From assembly GCA_028023455.1 (NCBI GenBank), contig JAQFVV010012398.1:3682682-3746681 (forward strand): DNA of 64,000 nucleotides. The letters are read 5' to 3'. The stretch is from Epiperipatus broadwayi. Its lineage: Eukaryota; Onychophora; Udeonychophora; Euonychophora; Peripatidae. Positions 36,610-47,504 of the stretch are shown here, in pieces. The notes beneath the pieces were generated by a model. The model searched no databases. It had not been told where the DNA came from and saw only the letters and a list, made by a program, of their open reading frames with translations. The first letter of the stretch is position 1; every line of letters starts with the position of its first letter. The translations under genes and the position numbers were made by a program.

Positions 36610-38030
36610 TAAATATAAAAAAAATACTTTTTTTTACTCAGCCTTATGACAATTATTTGAAATCTATTAATTATTAAATAGTCTAACATTGCACTGAACA
36701 ACAAACTGGTGCCATTTTGCTGTGATGATTAATACAATTTGTATTAAAATGAAAATGTTTAGATTTCTGAATTACTTTTATTTAAACTTCCTAATATCTG
36801 TAAACTAAAAAATTACCATTACTATTAATAATTTATTTAAAAATAAACTTATTTAAAAAATATTACTTCATAATAATTATACATGATAAGTAGTTTAGTT
36901 TATCAGTTATATTTTATATTCTTTCCTATTATGTGATCAGCATAGCCAAAATGTTAGTGAATCAGAAGCAGAAATATGGGATTTATAAATTAATTCTGGT
37001 GTAATGTCTTGCTTTTTGGTAATACCAATACTTTACACTTTTTTTAATACTAATATTATCTTTTTTTAATATCGATATATATATTATTTATTTAACTAAT
37101 CTGCTTTTCATTGGATTTGGAGTGTTGTGGAATTTGTTTTTAACTAAAATTCATAATTGATCCATAATATTACCCAAATACCTGACAGTCTAAATCCAAG
37201 AAAAACAGAAATAGTAAAAAACAATTTTTAAAAAGATATCTGCATTTCATTAAAGGAATGTTATCACTTAATGTCACTCTGTTGATTGTAGCAACCATAC
37301 AACATTACTTATAAACAATTTAGTGAAAAAGTGCCTAAAAATTCTTTATCTATTCTGGAAGAAACCAATTGTTTGACTTTTTTTGTATTATATAATCTAT
37401 CACTAAACAAACAAAAATCGAAGGTGTGGTAATGGCTTCTAAAAATGTATCAAATAAACAATATAAGTATGAAAATTTCTTCCCTTAATTAAATATAATA
37501 TAAATCCTTGAAACTCCTAGATCCTAGATTATATAGTGTGACTAAATTATTATATTAAAATAACAATATAAAAAATTAAATAATAAAGAAGTGTAAATAT
37601 TATATTATCAAATGATAAATTATAAAGATAACTTTGTTAATAGAAAGCATAAGTTATGCATAAGATATTCAAATGAAACCAAGTAAAAACAAAAATTATT
37701 TTTTAATAATTAATATGTTAATTAGAGTTGACTAATCATTATTTATAACATTGTGACTATCAAAATGATGAGACTTAATATATAAATAAAAAGGTAAAAG
37801 TGTAAATAATTATAATACTACATTTTGTTAACATTTCATTTTAATTAACTAATTTTATTTCATGAGTAAGAGAGAAAAATTTTTTCACATGATAAAAAAC
37901 ATGTAGATATTTAATTTTTTTTTTATCTTGCTTACAAATATAGATATATTACAATTGTAAAAATGTATACTTATAATATCATTATTTATTTATTATAAAT
38001 ACAATTTTGATTTGAGAAAATAAAATAAAA
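36610..38030. other. AT-rich intronic sequence
   Basis: Nothing recognised apart from short poly-A/T runs. Confidence 0.4.
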
Positions 38031-38560
38031 TACATTGTAATGGGATGTGGGATAATATAAAAATAAGTGGAGCTGGGGTGATAGAAAATCATCATCAACC
38101 ACAAGTAAATACAAAATCAATAATTTTACAAAAGTATGTGATATTTAAAAATATGAGTATGAGATTAGGAAATCTTTGAGAACATTGGGAGATCAGCCAG
38201 CTAACTGATGAGCATTGAGAGATCAATGAGATCAGCCAGCTAACTCATAAGAGCAGCTAAAAGCATAATTATAAATTCAACCAGCATTATAATAAGTATA
38301 AGTAAATATTAAGAGAACCATCCATCATCATTGATGGGAATAAACAAATTAGTACAATAAATCAGAATAAAATCAACAGACTATCTTGTGGCTGGATTTG
38401 AACCATAAAAATATAAATCAACAGTCAACCTTGTGACTGAATTGGAAATGGGTCTTCTGTAGACCAGGCTAACTATTGAGTCTTTGCCAGCTTGGGCAAT
38501 TATATAAACATAATTTGGATGCACCAGCTTAATGCCCATCCATTAAAATACACAAGAATC
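38031..38560. repeat. Dispersed repeat, SINE-like with B-box-like site on the minus strand
   Basis: Shares GGTGATAGAAAATCATCATCAAC-type and GAGATCAGCC-AGCTAACT-type blocks with 49980-50380, so it is a dispersed family. GGATTTGAACC at 38393-38403 is the reverse complement of a pol III B box with one change. A short GAGATCA-based duplication lies at 38188-38245. Confidence 0.45.
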
Positions 38561-39059
38561 AAAAAATCTAAACAATAATGCTGGGACATTTAAAACATGC
38601 TGATCATCATCAATGCTCGAGCCACTTGTACTGGCCAACTATAAACTTAAATTTTTAATAAAGACTAAAGTAAAATAAAAAATAATAGTGCATGGGCTTT
38701 AAAGAGTATCCTCTTTTGCACCAATCAGGATAATGATTGATCATCACTGGATGCCCAAAGCAGTAAACACATCCCCATTTATTCGTGTCTGAAATCTAGC
38801 TCAGAGAACATGGTCTCTATTACTGTATGTGAACAAGAGATGAGGAAATATAATTTTTAACAATTAAATATAAGTTTATTAATAACAACAACAAAAAAAA
38901 GATATTTAAGGTCTGATTTTGAATAATATACAATAATAAAAGTCATTATACTGTAATTTACAATATTGCTACAAAATTCAAGTTATTACATTAATTGACA
39001 ATATTCACCATTCAAAATTCAAATTGCTACATTAATTTACAAAATTACAATTCATATTA

Positions 39060-39700
39060 TTATTATAGTTTACATATATATGCGCACAGACGCGCGATTT
39101 ATAACATACAATCAATCTATTTCAATTGACATTCAATAACAACAACAAAAAAAAAAATGATTAAAATTTACATATGTGGTACAATTGACAAGCATTGGTA
39201 TCTGCAATACAATTGACAGATATACGCATACATACATGCGTGTGATTTCTGAACATATTTAATTTTTACATAAAAATAATACATCATTAAGCTTTTAAAT
39301 TATGTTTTAAGTAACACAAATACTTATGCTAGGTTTACTACAACAAGTATATAGAATTGCACAGATTATTAACAAATTTAATTTTGTCACACAATAAATA
39401 ACAATACTTTTGTAATTAATAATTTCATAAATTTACATACTTGTTATGACAATAAAAGTTATTTTCACAATTACTCATTGTTGAAAATGTATAAATTGCT
39501 TTTCTTATTTTATAGTAAGTTCCACTCTTTATCGATTAGTTTCTATCAACTTTTTTCTTTCTTTTAATACATGAAGTTATTTACTTGTTTGCTTTACTTT
39601 AAAAATATCTCTCTTTTTCTTTTTAATAAATGAAAGATAATATCGTTTTATAGAATCCAAAAAAATATATAAATTTTAAAACGTCTTTTTGCTTGATCAG
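39060..39700. other. AT-rich intronic sequence with short alternating purine-pyrimidine runs
   Basis: ATATATATGCGCACAGACGC near 39072 and CATACATACATGCGTGTG near 39229 are short alternating runs. No gene seen. Confidence 0.4.
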
Positions 39701-40140
39701 TTAATGCTGATTAAGTAGGCAAGGTGAGATAGTAAAAATGAATACGTGAACTGCAGCTCTCCATGCCATGATAAGCAGAGAGCCAAGCTGGACTATCAGT
39801 ACACAAAGCTCCATGACGTTGCGAGAAAATACCTCATTTTTAAGCACTACCTCTCTTGTACCTAGAAGGATTATCCAACAAAGAGTAGGAGCCAGAAAAA
39901 AAAACAATCTGGCACTCAGCCAACCCTGCTCAATCAACTTCTGTGAGTCTTGAGGGCTTATTCATTTGGTCTATTCATGAGACCAAGGCCTATACATGAG
40001 GCCTATATATACACACTGCTGAACTACTCTCGGAGGACAACATCCAGGTCTGGATAGTGCCGAGCATATACTTCGGAGCATCATGAATACTCTGCATCCA
40101 AAACAGCCCTGCTCAACTATACACTCACCATAAGCATAAA
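39701..40140. other. Unassigned complex block with TATA box and strong hairpin
   Basis: Less AT-rich than its surroundings. TATATATA at 40004-40011 follows a repeated GGCCTATACATGA/GGCCTATATA. Twenty-five nt downstream is a two-part hairpin at 40029-40064: CTCGG/CCGAG outside and ATCCAG/CTGGAT inside. This could be the promoter and leader of a solo LTR or a small RNA gene. No coding frame is convincing. Confidence 0.3.
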
Positions 40141-40757
40141 AAGTACAAATTCACGCATCACTTTCAAAATATAATTTTACATATGTGTGTGCGTGTGTGC
40201 ACACGCTGACGTTTACATCATATTTTAACTTAACAGCAATAATATTATATTTTCATTATTAAATTCTTTGGGAAATATGCACAAATTTCATACATATACG
40301 TGTGTGTATAAACAAAATATAGATATAATTTAAAATTAGTCTCAATTTATAAATTCTCTTTTTTTTCCCCTTAAAAAAAAAGTATAGTCAATTTTTGACA
40401 GGTATTTGTTGATTAATTAACAACGTTTTTAAATTAAATTATTGAATCATCGATTCTTTACTTTTTTTTTTATAATTTTTTTTTTTTCAAAATAATGTCC
40501 AGAGAATTGTTGTTCAAAAACGTCTATTTTGCCTTTAGAACGAGATGGTCAATGAATTATTCTTGACTCTTAATTATAATTCCAACAAAATTACTTTATA
40601 TTCTTTTAAAATATATAGATTTTTAACCGACTTAAAAATAATATTGTTCTATACATGTCTATTTTTATAAGAATTATTTTAAATAACTCACCAGCTATAT
40701 ATACGTTTATGCGTGCTCTCTGCATATAGCTGAAATAGCATACATATAATTAATTCT

Positions 40758-40889
40758 TCATCCACTGATGGTTTCTCTTGGGCAAGCTGGTTCTTTTGAT
40801 CCATCATAAAAATATAATCCAAGTTTGTTGTTACTATCAGGTAAAGGTGCATAATCCATGTACAATCTTGGTCTGTAGTTGGTCTCTGT
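40758..40889 (-). CDS. Weak candidate terminal exon, unknown protein
   Basis: On the minus strand a TAG acceptor-like site is followed by 43 open codons and TGA (40758-40760). The peptide is unlike AT-rich noise: it contains YRPRLYMDYAPLPDSN and LGLYFYDGSKEPACPRE. However, the pyrimidine tract is poor, no partner exon was found, and a stop lies directly upstream in frame. It may be a fragment of a decayed element or gene. I recognise no family. Confidence 0.2.
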   Translation of the reverse strand, partial: TETNYRPRLYMDYAPLPDSNNKLGLYFYDGSKEPACPRETISG

Positions 40890-41249
40890 CTAGGATTTTT
40901 CCAGGCAAGCAGCTGTTTTGATTTAATAAATTTTAGACAAGCAGCTATCCTCTCTGTTTAAGGCTATGAATTACAGCACAAAGAAGTGGATCATTTTTTC
41001 CAAGTGAATTCAAACTCCTGAGAAGGAAAATATTAGTAGCTTTTAAATCTAATGTTCTGCCTTCATCCACATAACTTCATAGTAGCTATTTTGCCAACCC
41101 TCCAGTCAGCTAAAACCAACTGCTGCAAACTTCATCAAGTTGCAACAGAATATTATAACCAACTGAAATTTTCAGCTGACCCTTCTTACCAAAAAAAACT
41201 ATTAATCAGACTGGAGATATTTTGTTATCAGCCCTTTTATAGAATCATC

Positions 41250-42170
41250 TGAGGTGTTATAATAACACCTTGATTAAAAACAGAGTTTCTATTTTTATCT
41301 CACTAATCCCTTCATATACATGTTTTTACTTAGGGGATTTCTAATAGATAAAAATTTTGTTTAATTAAAATTTCAAAAATACAACAAGGTGTTTTTAAAT
41401 TTTAAAATCAGAGTTACAAATAATATTTATCAGACCTTTTTAAAATATTTAATTTTACAATAAAATATTATTCTAAATCAGTGTTATTATTTATTTATTT
41501 CTATTTCAGTAAATGTAGAAAATATCTACTATAATTTTTGTCTGTGTTTATTTCTACTTTTCCTTTATTTTACGTATATATATATGCACATACACTATAT
41601 TAGTGTATGCTATGTAAGCCAACTGGTTACAACATATAGTGCAATATATATTTTATTGTGAATCCATTAATAACATTGTCTTAATATTTTTTTGCAACTT
41701 CTGATTCAATAATGAAAATGCTAACAAAGAGAATAATTATTGACCTATGCTGATTTCACATTAAGATGACCAGAACATCATAAAACATTTACATATATAT
41801 GTGGTACATAATTGAAAAGTCCGTGTAAACTATAATAAGTGCTTTTACACTTGCATTACTTCACATGTGATATTTATTGTGGAGTTTATAAATTACTGAG
41901 TTTTACTTCCCCCCCCCCCAAAGAGAGCATGGTTTCACTTAGCATATGTTAAATTGTTTTTATTTTTTGATTTTTGCAAAAAAGTAGCTCATGCAGGCTG
42001 GGGCTTGACAAATGAGAGGTTTTATTTTTTCCACTATCCTCAGGCTGGTTTTGCTCATGAGAATAAGATATGGAAATTTAGTTTGCATAAAGGTGTTTCT
42101 TACATATGCAGCAACCCTAATATTTAATAATCATTTACATAATTCATTTTAAAAAGTTAAATGAAAAATA
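41250..42170. other. AT-rich intronic sequence
   Basis: A perfect 17-bp palindrome GGTGTTATAATAACACC near 41252, a C9 run near 41910, otherwise nothing recognised. Confidence 0.4.
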
Positions 42171-42172
42171 TG

Positions 42173-43860
42173 GTACTGATTTAGTATGCATCATCTGTCA
42201 TTTTGGTTTTTAAGGAGAGCCCCAAAACAACTGCACACAATCCAGTACTAAAGGATATTAGATAATACCTCTTCATTGATACAATTTTTCCATCTATTTT
42301 GTTTAATACAATTTAAAAATTGCAATTTTCATCAAATAACCCATAACTGTCATAGAAATAAGTATAATCACATGCCAAAAAATTCAAATAACTATTGAAA
42401 TCTTACATCAAAAATAATAATTAAAGAAATGACAAACAAAGAGTGAATCATGTGGCCAAAAAAATCAAATATTTAGCAACCATATTAGTAATTAGGAAAT
42501 AAATAAAAATTAGCATAAGAAAATTAAAAACAATATTAAAGTATTTTACTTTTAAAATATAGCATATTAAAAAACATGATTACATATTCTTAATTTGTTA
42601 ATTTTTTTTGGCTAAATATTATTTACTAAATTATTGTTTTTGAAATATTTTATCCCCTGCATTTTTTTTGTCCCACAAAAGTTCTTGAATTTTTTTTTTG
42701 CACGTAAAAAAATATCTGTAATGTTTTGATTTTAATATAATTACAGATAACAATAATGCAATACAAAGAGCATACCAATAGCTCAAATAAGCTCTTAATT
42801 AATAAGTGTAGTATGAGAAAATATTTATAATCTCTATCCAGAATACTCTCATCTCCAAACCAACTGTTTTTGAGCTTATGGCTCATGTTGCATTTTTGTC
42901 ACTATAAAAATAAAGTCATGTTATATATGACTAGCTTTTTTGATTATTATAATTACAGATAACATATATATTTATGTATCATTTAACAAAATGATTTTGA
43001 TGAAATATCAAATTCTACTCTGCCACCATAATCGTGTGTTTTATTCTCTCATAGGTTAGTTTAGTAATTTTTTAACTACATTCATTTAATTATACAAGTA
43101 ATTTTAATATGTTTTTCCATATAAGCAGTTATTTATTTTGTCAAATATTAATATTTGCTAATAGATGTTTTGTTGATTGTGTTAGTATTTTTTTAACTTG
43201 GCTTAGTAATTTATTTTACCACCATACACTTAATATGCTATTTTAGAAGTGAAATACTTTAGTATTGTTTTAAATTTTTTATTACACTGAATTTTTGGGG
43301 CATTTTCTAATTACAAATATTTTTAATATTTAATTTCAAGAGTTATTTGATTTTGTTTTTGACTACATGATTGTATTAATTCTTTGAACATTTCCTAATT
43401 ACTAAAATTTGCAAAATATTGTTGTTTTTTTTTGTTATACCAAATTTTAAAAGTAAAATACTTTAATATTGTGTTAGTCCTTTTGATACTATTTTTTTTT
43501 TTGTTATTTCCTAATTACTAATACTTGCTAAATATTAATTTTTAACATTTCATTATTTTTGGGCATGCAATTCACTAATTTTTTGTTATTTCTTAATTAG
43601 GAATATTTTTGAGATTTGATTTCAGAGTTATTTGGATTTCTGGTCACATGATTATGCTCATTTCTATGGCAGTTATGGGTTTTTTTTAATGAAAGTTGCA
43701 ATTTTTAACTGTGTTGCACAAAATTACTGAAACATTTTATATCAAAGGGAGGGGGTATTATCTACATCTTTTAGTAATTGTTTGTGTCAGTGGTGATTTA
43801 GGGCTTTCCATAAAATTCAAATTGATGGAGAGCATATTCTAAATATAATTTGATTTTTAA
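42173..43860. mobile_element. Second foldback-type element, related terminus
   Basis: Left end GATTTAGTATGCATCATCTG; right end, reverse-complemented, ATTTAGAATATGCTCTCC. Arms then match through TTAGATAATACCTC / GTAGATAATACCCC, AAAAATTGCAATTTTCAT / AAAAATTGCAACTTTCAT and CCCATAACTG. Inside are repeated TCCTAATTACTAATA-type subunits, more in the right arm. No ORF. The outer GATTTAGTATGC is identical to that of the giant element at 29178, suggesting one family. Confidence 0.7.
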
Positions 43861-44400
43861 ATAGTATCGTTTTCATTTATCTATTTCAATATTTCATTTT
43901 TGTAATTTTCAATTTTCACAAAAAATGTATAAAAAATTGTTAAGTCAAACTTTCTAATGATATAAAATATAGTTTCCCCACCTAAGTCTCATATCAAAAC
44001 AAAACCTCTTTTCTAAACGTCCAACCAACAATATTATAAGATTCAAAACAAATTTAGTTTTTCAGATGCACAGTTTTTGTTGTCATCTACTTTATAAATG
44101 GAATTTAATATCCATTGATCTACCCATACATCCACAAGCTCAAACTAAATGACTGTTGAATCTACAGCTACAATGCTAGAATTGAATAACTTAATAAAGT
44201 TATTAATGAATCTATTTCTTTGAATAACATGTAAAAATTCCTTTATAATATTTTGTTCATAGTTAAACTGTCCAAAAATGCATATGCTTAATAAATAAAT
44301 CCATTTTCCCTACATTTGGACCAGCCAAATTCAACATTTTATTGAGGCCATCTTCACTATCATATCAATGTTATAGTATTAAAATGTCTCAGCCTATTTC
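43861..44400. other. AT-rich intronic sequence
   Basis: Nothing recognised. Confidence 0.4.
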
Positions 44401-44401
44401 C

Positions 44402-44402
44402 C

Positions 44403-44435
<33 letters not shown>

Positions 44436-44468
44436 TATTATTATTAATAATAATAATAATAATAATAA
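44402..44468. repeat. Trinucleotide microsatellite (TCA)n-(TTA)n-(ATA)n
   Basis: About ten TCA, then TTA and ATA units in a row. The same ATA motif reappears at 45027-45043 on the other side of the palindrome. Confidence 0.95.
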
Positions 44469-44499
44469 ATCAGCATTTATTTTTTATAGCGTCTGTATA

Positions 44500-45032
44500 C
44501 AATTGTAATCACATTCATATCGGCTTTTTCAAACCAAATTGTGCAAACGCTTTTTGCAAGTGTTAAATAATAAATGAATACCCTCTGACCCATACAAGAT
44601 ATAGAATTTATGCAGCAATAAAAGGAATCCTCTTATTACTACGACTCAAATATTTATATATGAGCAAATCTGAAGTACTGGCACAGAAGGTGTGACTATA
44701 GAACAGTCACTTTGAATTACTATATATAACTTATGAATGAATGATGCCGATGAAATGACGTTCAGTAAATTCTAGTAAATTTCATCGGCGTCATTCATTC
44801 ATAAGTTATATATAGTAATTCAAAGTGACTGTTCTATAGTCACACCTTCTGTGCCAGTACTTCAGATTTGCTCATATATAAATATTTGAGTCGTAGTAAT
44901 AAGAGGATTCCTTTTATTGCTGCATAAATTCTATATCTTGTATGGGTCAGAGGGTATTCATTTATTATTTAACACCCGCAAAAAGCGTTTGCACAATTTG
45001 ATTTGAAAAAGCCGATATGAATGTGGATAATA
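44500..45032. repeat. Nearly perfect 530-bp palindrome (family D)
   Basis: CACATTCATATCGGC at about 44510 mirrors GCCGATATGAATGTG at about 45010, and the arms match almost base for base to a short centre near 44770 (GTTCAGTAAATTCTAGTAAATTT). Arms are about 240-255 bp. It ends roughly 100 bp before the terminal host exon, so transcripts crossing the intron would carry a long hairpin close to the acceptor. Confidence 0.9.
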
Positions 45033-45134
45033 ATAATAATAATTTTAAAAAAATTGTATGTAAACAGTAAAACTTAAAGTTTATTTAATTTTATTTTAAA
45101 ATAATTAATTTTTTTATATATTTTTTTTCAATAG

Positions 45135-45184
45135 GTGAGTGTACTGGCCGTCTCAATGAAGAAAAAAGATGTATTGGCTCCTAG
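45135..45184 (+). CDS. Terminal coding exon of the cysteine-rich secreted protein
   Basis: Preceded by a long T-rich tract and CAATAG. Its first two bases complete the Gly codon left open at 11423. The 15 further codons give ECTGRLNEEKRC then a short tail and TAG at 45182-45184. The two cysteines fall exactly where Cys9 and Cys10 of the colipase/prokineticin pattern belong (C-x-C-x4-C-x9-C across the junction). This agreement of phase, cysteine spacing and stop is why I join it to 11264-11423. The exon begins GTGAGT, so the acceptor is immediately followed by a donor-like hexamer, which leaves room for recursive or alternative splicing. Confidence 0.7.
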
Positions 45185-45310
45185 ATATGTAAAAGAAGTC
45201 ACTAATTCATCAAAAATGATTTTTAGTGCTACATTCTTAATAACATATTTATCTCAAAAACAAAATAAAGAAACATTATTAATAAAAATGAATGTAATAA
45301 ATAACACATA
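45185..45310 (+). other. Probable 3' UTR with poly(A) signals
   Basis: AATAAA at 45281-45286 and 45296-45301, followed by a T-rich stretch near 45315-45330. The exact cleavage site is not determinable; another AATAAA lies near 45665. Confidence 0.5.
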
Positions 45311-45339
45311 TTTAGCAACTTTAGTTTTTAAATTCTAAT

Positions 45340-46995
45340 CTTGATTTACAAAATGTATATAAATTCAATTATAAACAAATATTATAATAATGTAGCATAT
45401 ACAATTATCCAATAATACTATCCAGTGTTCATGTTCACTCATGAATTGAAGTTAAGTGAGTTCACCTTTGCCATTTTTTTGGCTTATTTTTGCTTCTGTT
45501 ATTATAATGTTTGATTTGTTATCTGCTTTAATGGATAGAAGCAAAATAATCAATTTTCTATTCAATAGTAATTTAAACTGTAAAATACTAACTAATAGAC
45601 TGTGTAATACTACGTAATGTTGTTGCATAATTGTATCTGTTAAGTTAACATACTATTTATTTATAATAAATCTTTGCAATTTGCATGGATATATTTGTTC
45701 AAATTTTGTTAGTTACACAAGTTTTTTAAAAAACAAATGTGAAAAAAAAAATTCTGCTAAACATTTCAATGCTGTAAGATGTAATCAAGAAACATGAAGC
45801 CATAATACAAGCTGATATATATAAAAAGGTATAATATTTACATTTCTTATTGTTTTTTGCAAATCAAGAAATGAAGATTAGTTTAATTCACAGATTTTAG
45901 TTAAGTCAACTCCAAGCAATGTTAAAAATATATAAAAAAAAAGAATTTGAGTACCTTATCCATTTTATGCATAATTGATATTTTGAAAAAAATAGAAGAC
46001 ATTACTGCTTTAGTTTATATCCAGAGAAATTATGTTTCATGCAGAACAACCACTAACATATAGTTTATTAATGCATGTCACTTAATAGTTACTATGTGAC
46101 TTATCTTTTTTTAATTGAAGCATGCATGATATTAGTTAATATGTGAGAGGTTTTTTTTTGATATATGATATAAGATGTTAACATCTGCATGATTGTTTCT
46201 TCTGGGTATTGAAAACTTGATTACTTAACAAATGCTTACTGCAAGTCTCTTAAATATTGTAAGAGATTTCGTGGGATCTTGAGTTTAGAAAAGAAAAGGT
46301 TGTTCATGGAGAGAGTTATTGATAAAATAATTGATCCAATCAATAACTCATCACAATGTTTCAACTATATAAGTATTTGTAAGTTTAGAAATTTTTTAAG
46401 ATTTTACTATTCTACCTACACAAGGGTCTCATGCTGATACAATAGCATATCTGTTAGCTAAGTTTACAATTGAGTGTTTGAATCAGACTGAACAAACTTG
46501 AAATTTTTTTTTCAAAGTTTATTCACGAGTCTTGGGATTTTATTTCATTGTAGTTAATTCTAATAACTATCCAATATTGATCATTAAATGGTGATTTAGC
46601 AATTGTTCACTAAAAAATAGAAAGGTGCTCAAATTCTCTCTATCTGGTAATTAAAAATCTTGAACAATACTACTTTTTCCCCACTGATCTTTTATAAAGA
46701 TATAATGGAAAGGTATTAACTCTATAATGGCTATTTAAAAACTTTTAAATTGTCCATTGTTATTTTAATCTAAATACTAAATTTCTATGCATTTGGAATA
46801 TATGTAGATTGACATGTAATAAGATAGCCATTGTTCAAAGCAAGTTTTTTGGAAGCAGAGGTAAATTATTGGTTCTGTTTTCAGTAAAGTATTGAGTACT
46901 GTGGTTAAGATGTAATCTATTGAGTCAAATACCCACATCCATTTCACTGATTCTGCTGTCTACATTTTGATTGCAAAAAAATCTTTGCAAAATTT
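45340..46995. other. AT-rich sequence downstream of the host gene
   Basis: No gene, RNA or structured repeat recognised. Confidence 0.4.
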
Positions 46996-47120
46996 ATATG
47001 TGTGTGTGTAATCTTGTAATTGAATATTTATAAATACAGTAATTAGATATATGTAAAGTATAACGTTAAAAATTTTATACACTTAGGAGAGCTTTCGACT
47101 ATCCTCGTAGTCTTTGTCAA

Positions 47121-47402
47121 CTAACACTTTGAAAGGCTAACCTTCCCACAATTCCATAATCTTAACATTTGTGCCTGTCTGTTAATTAAGTCTTGTTTGT
47201 ATTTATATATTAGCATAGCTTTTTTTATTTTCCTTTTGTTGTTATTTTTTTCAATTTGCAATATTTTTACATTATTATAATTGAAGTTAAAACCATAAAT
47301 ACATGACTTATTATGGTTGTAAAAAACGGATGCTAAAACATTACTATTTACTTTGCAATTTTGTTTCATTTTCTGAACCCTTTTTTTTTTGCTAATGCAC
47401 AT
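47121..47402 (-). pseudogene. C-terminal fragment of the Penelope-like protein, inverted copy
   Basis: Open minus-strand piece containing FNYNNVKILQIEKNNNKRKI, the conserved segment after the GIY-YIG domain (compare D-x-x-x-x-K-I-L-x-x-E-x-x-x-x-K-R). The plus-strand counterpart is in the right arm near 48470-48560. Confidence 0.6.
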
Positions 47403-47504
47403 TAAGTTTAAAAAATGTCAACATAAAAATAACAAAATTTATAATTGAAACATTAAGCTTTACTGATAAAAATATTTATGCAGTTTTTAAGAAGGATTTT
47501 TATA

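Larger units (their letters stand above)
11424..45134 (+). other. Inferred 33.7-kb intron of the cysteine-rich protein gene
   Basis: Donor GTAAGT at 11424; acceptor T-rich tract then CAATAG ending at 45134. Phase 1 on both sides makes a Gly codon across the junction. The intron hosts the LTR element, both foldback elements, several ribozyme repeats and the palindrome at 44500-45032. Confidence 0.65.

Noticed and set aside
38200-38245. CTGATGAGCATTGAGAGATCAATGAG, a hammerhead-like start
   Set aside because: Stem II could form, but GAAA is missing and no stem I partner follows.
40029-40064. Hairpin considered as a transcription terminator
   Set aside because: Intrinsic terminators are bacterial; there is no T-run and the context is eukaryotic.
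44342-44566. Open frame with poly-Ser and poly-Ile tracts
   Set aside because: Produced by the TCA and ATA microsatellite; no gene-like context.
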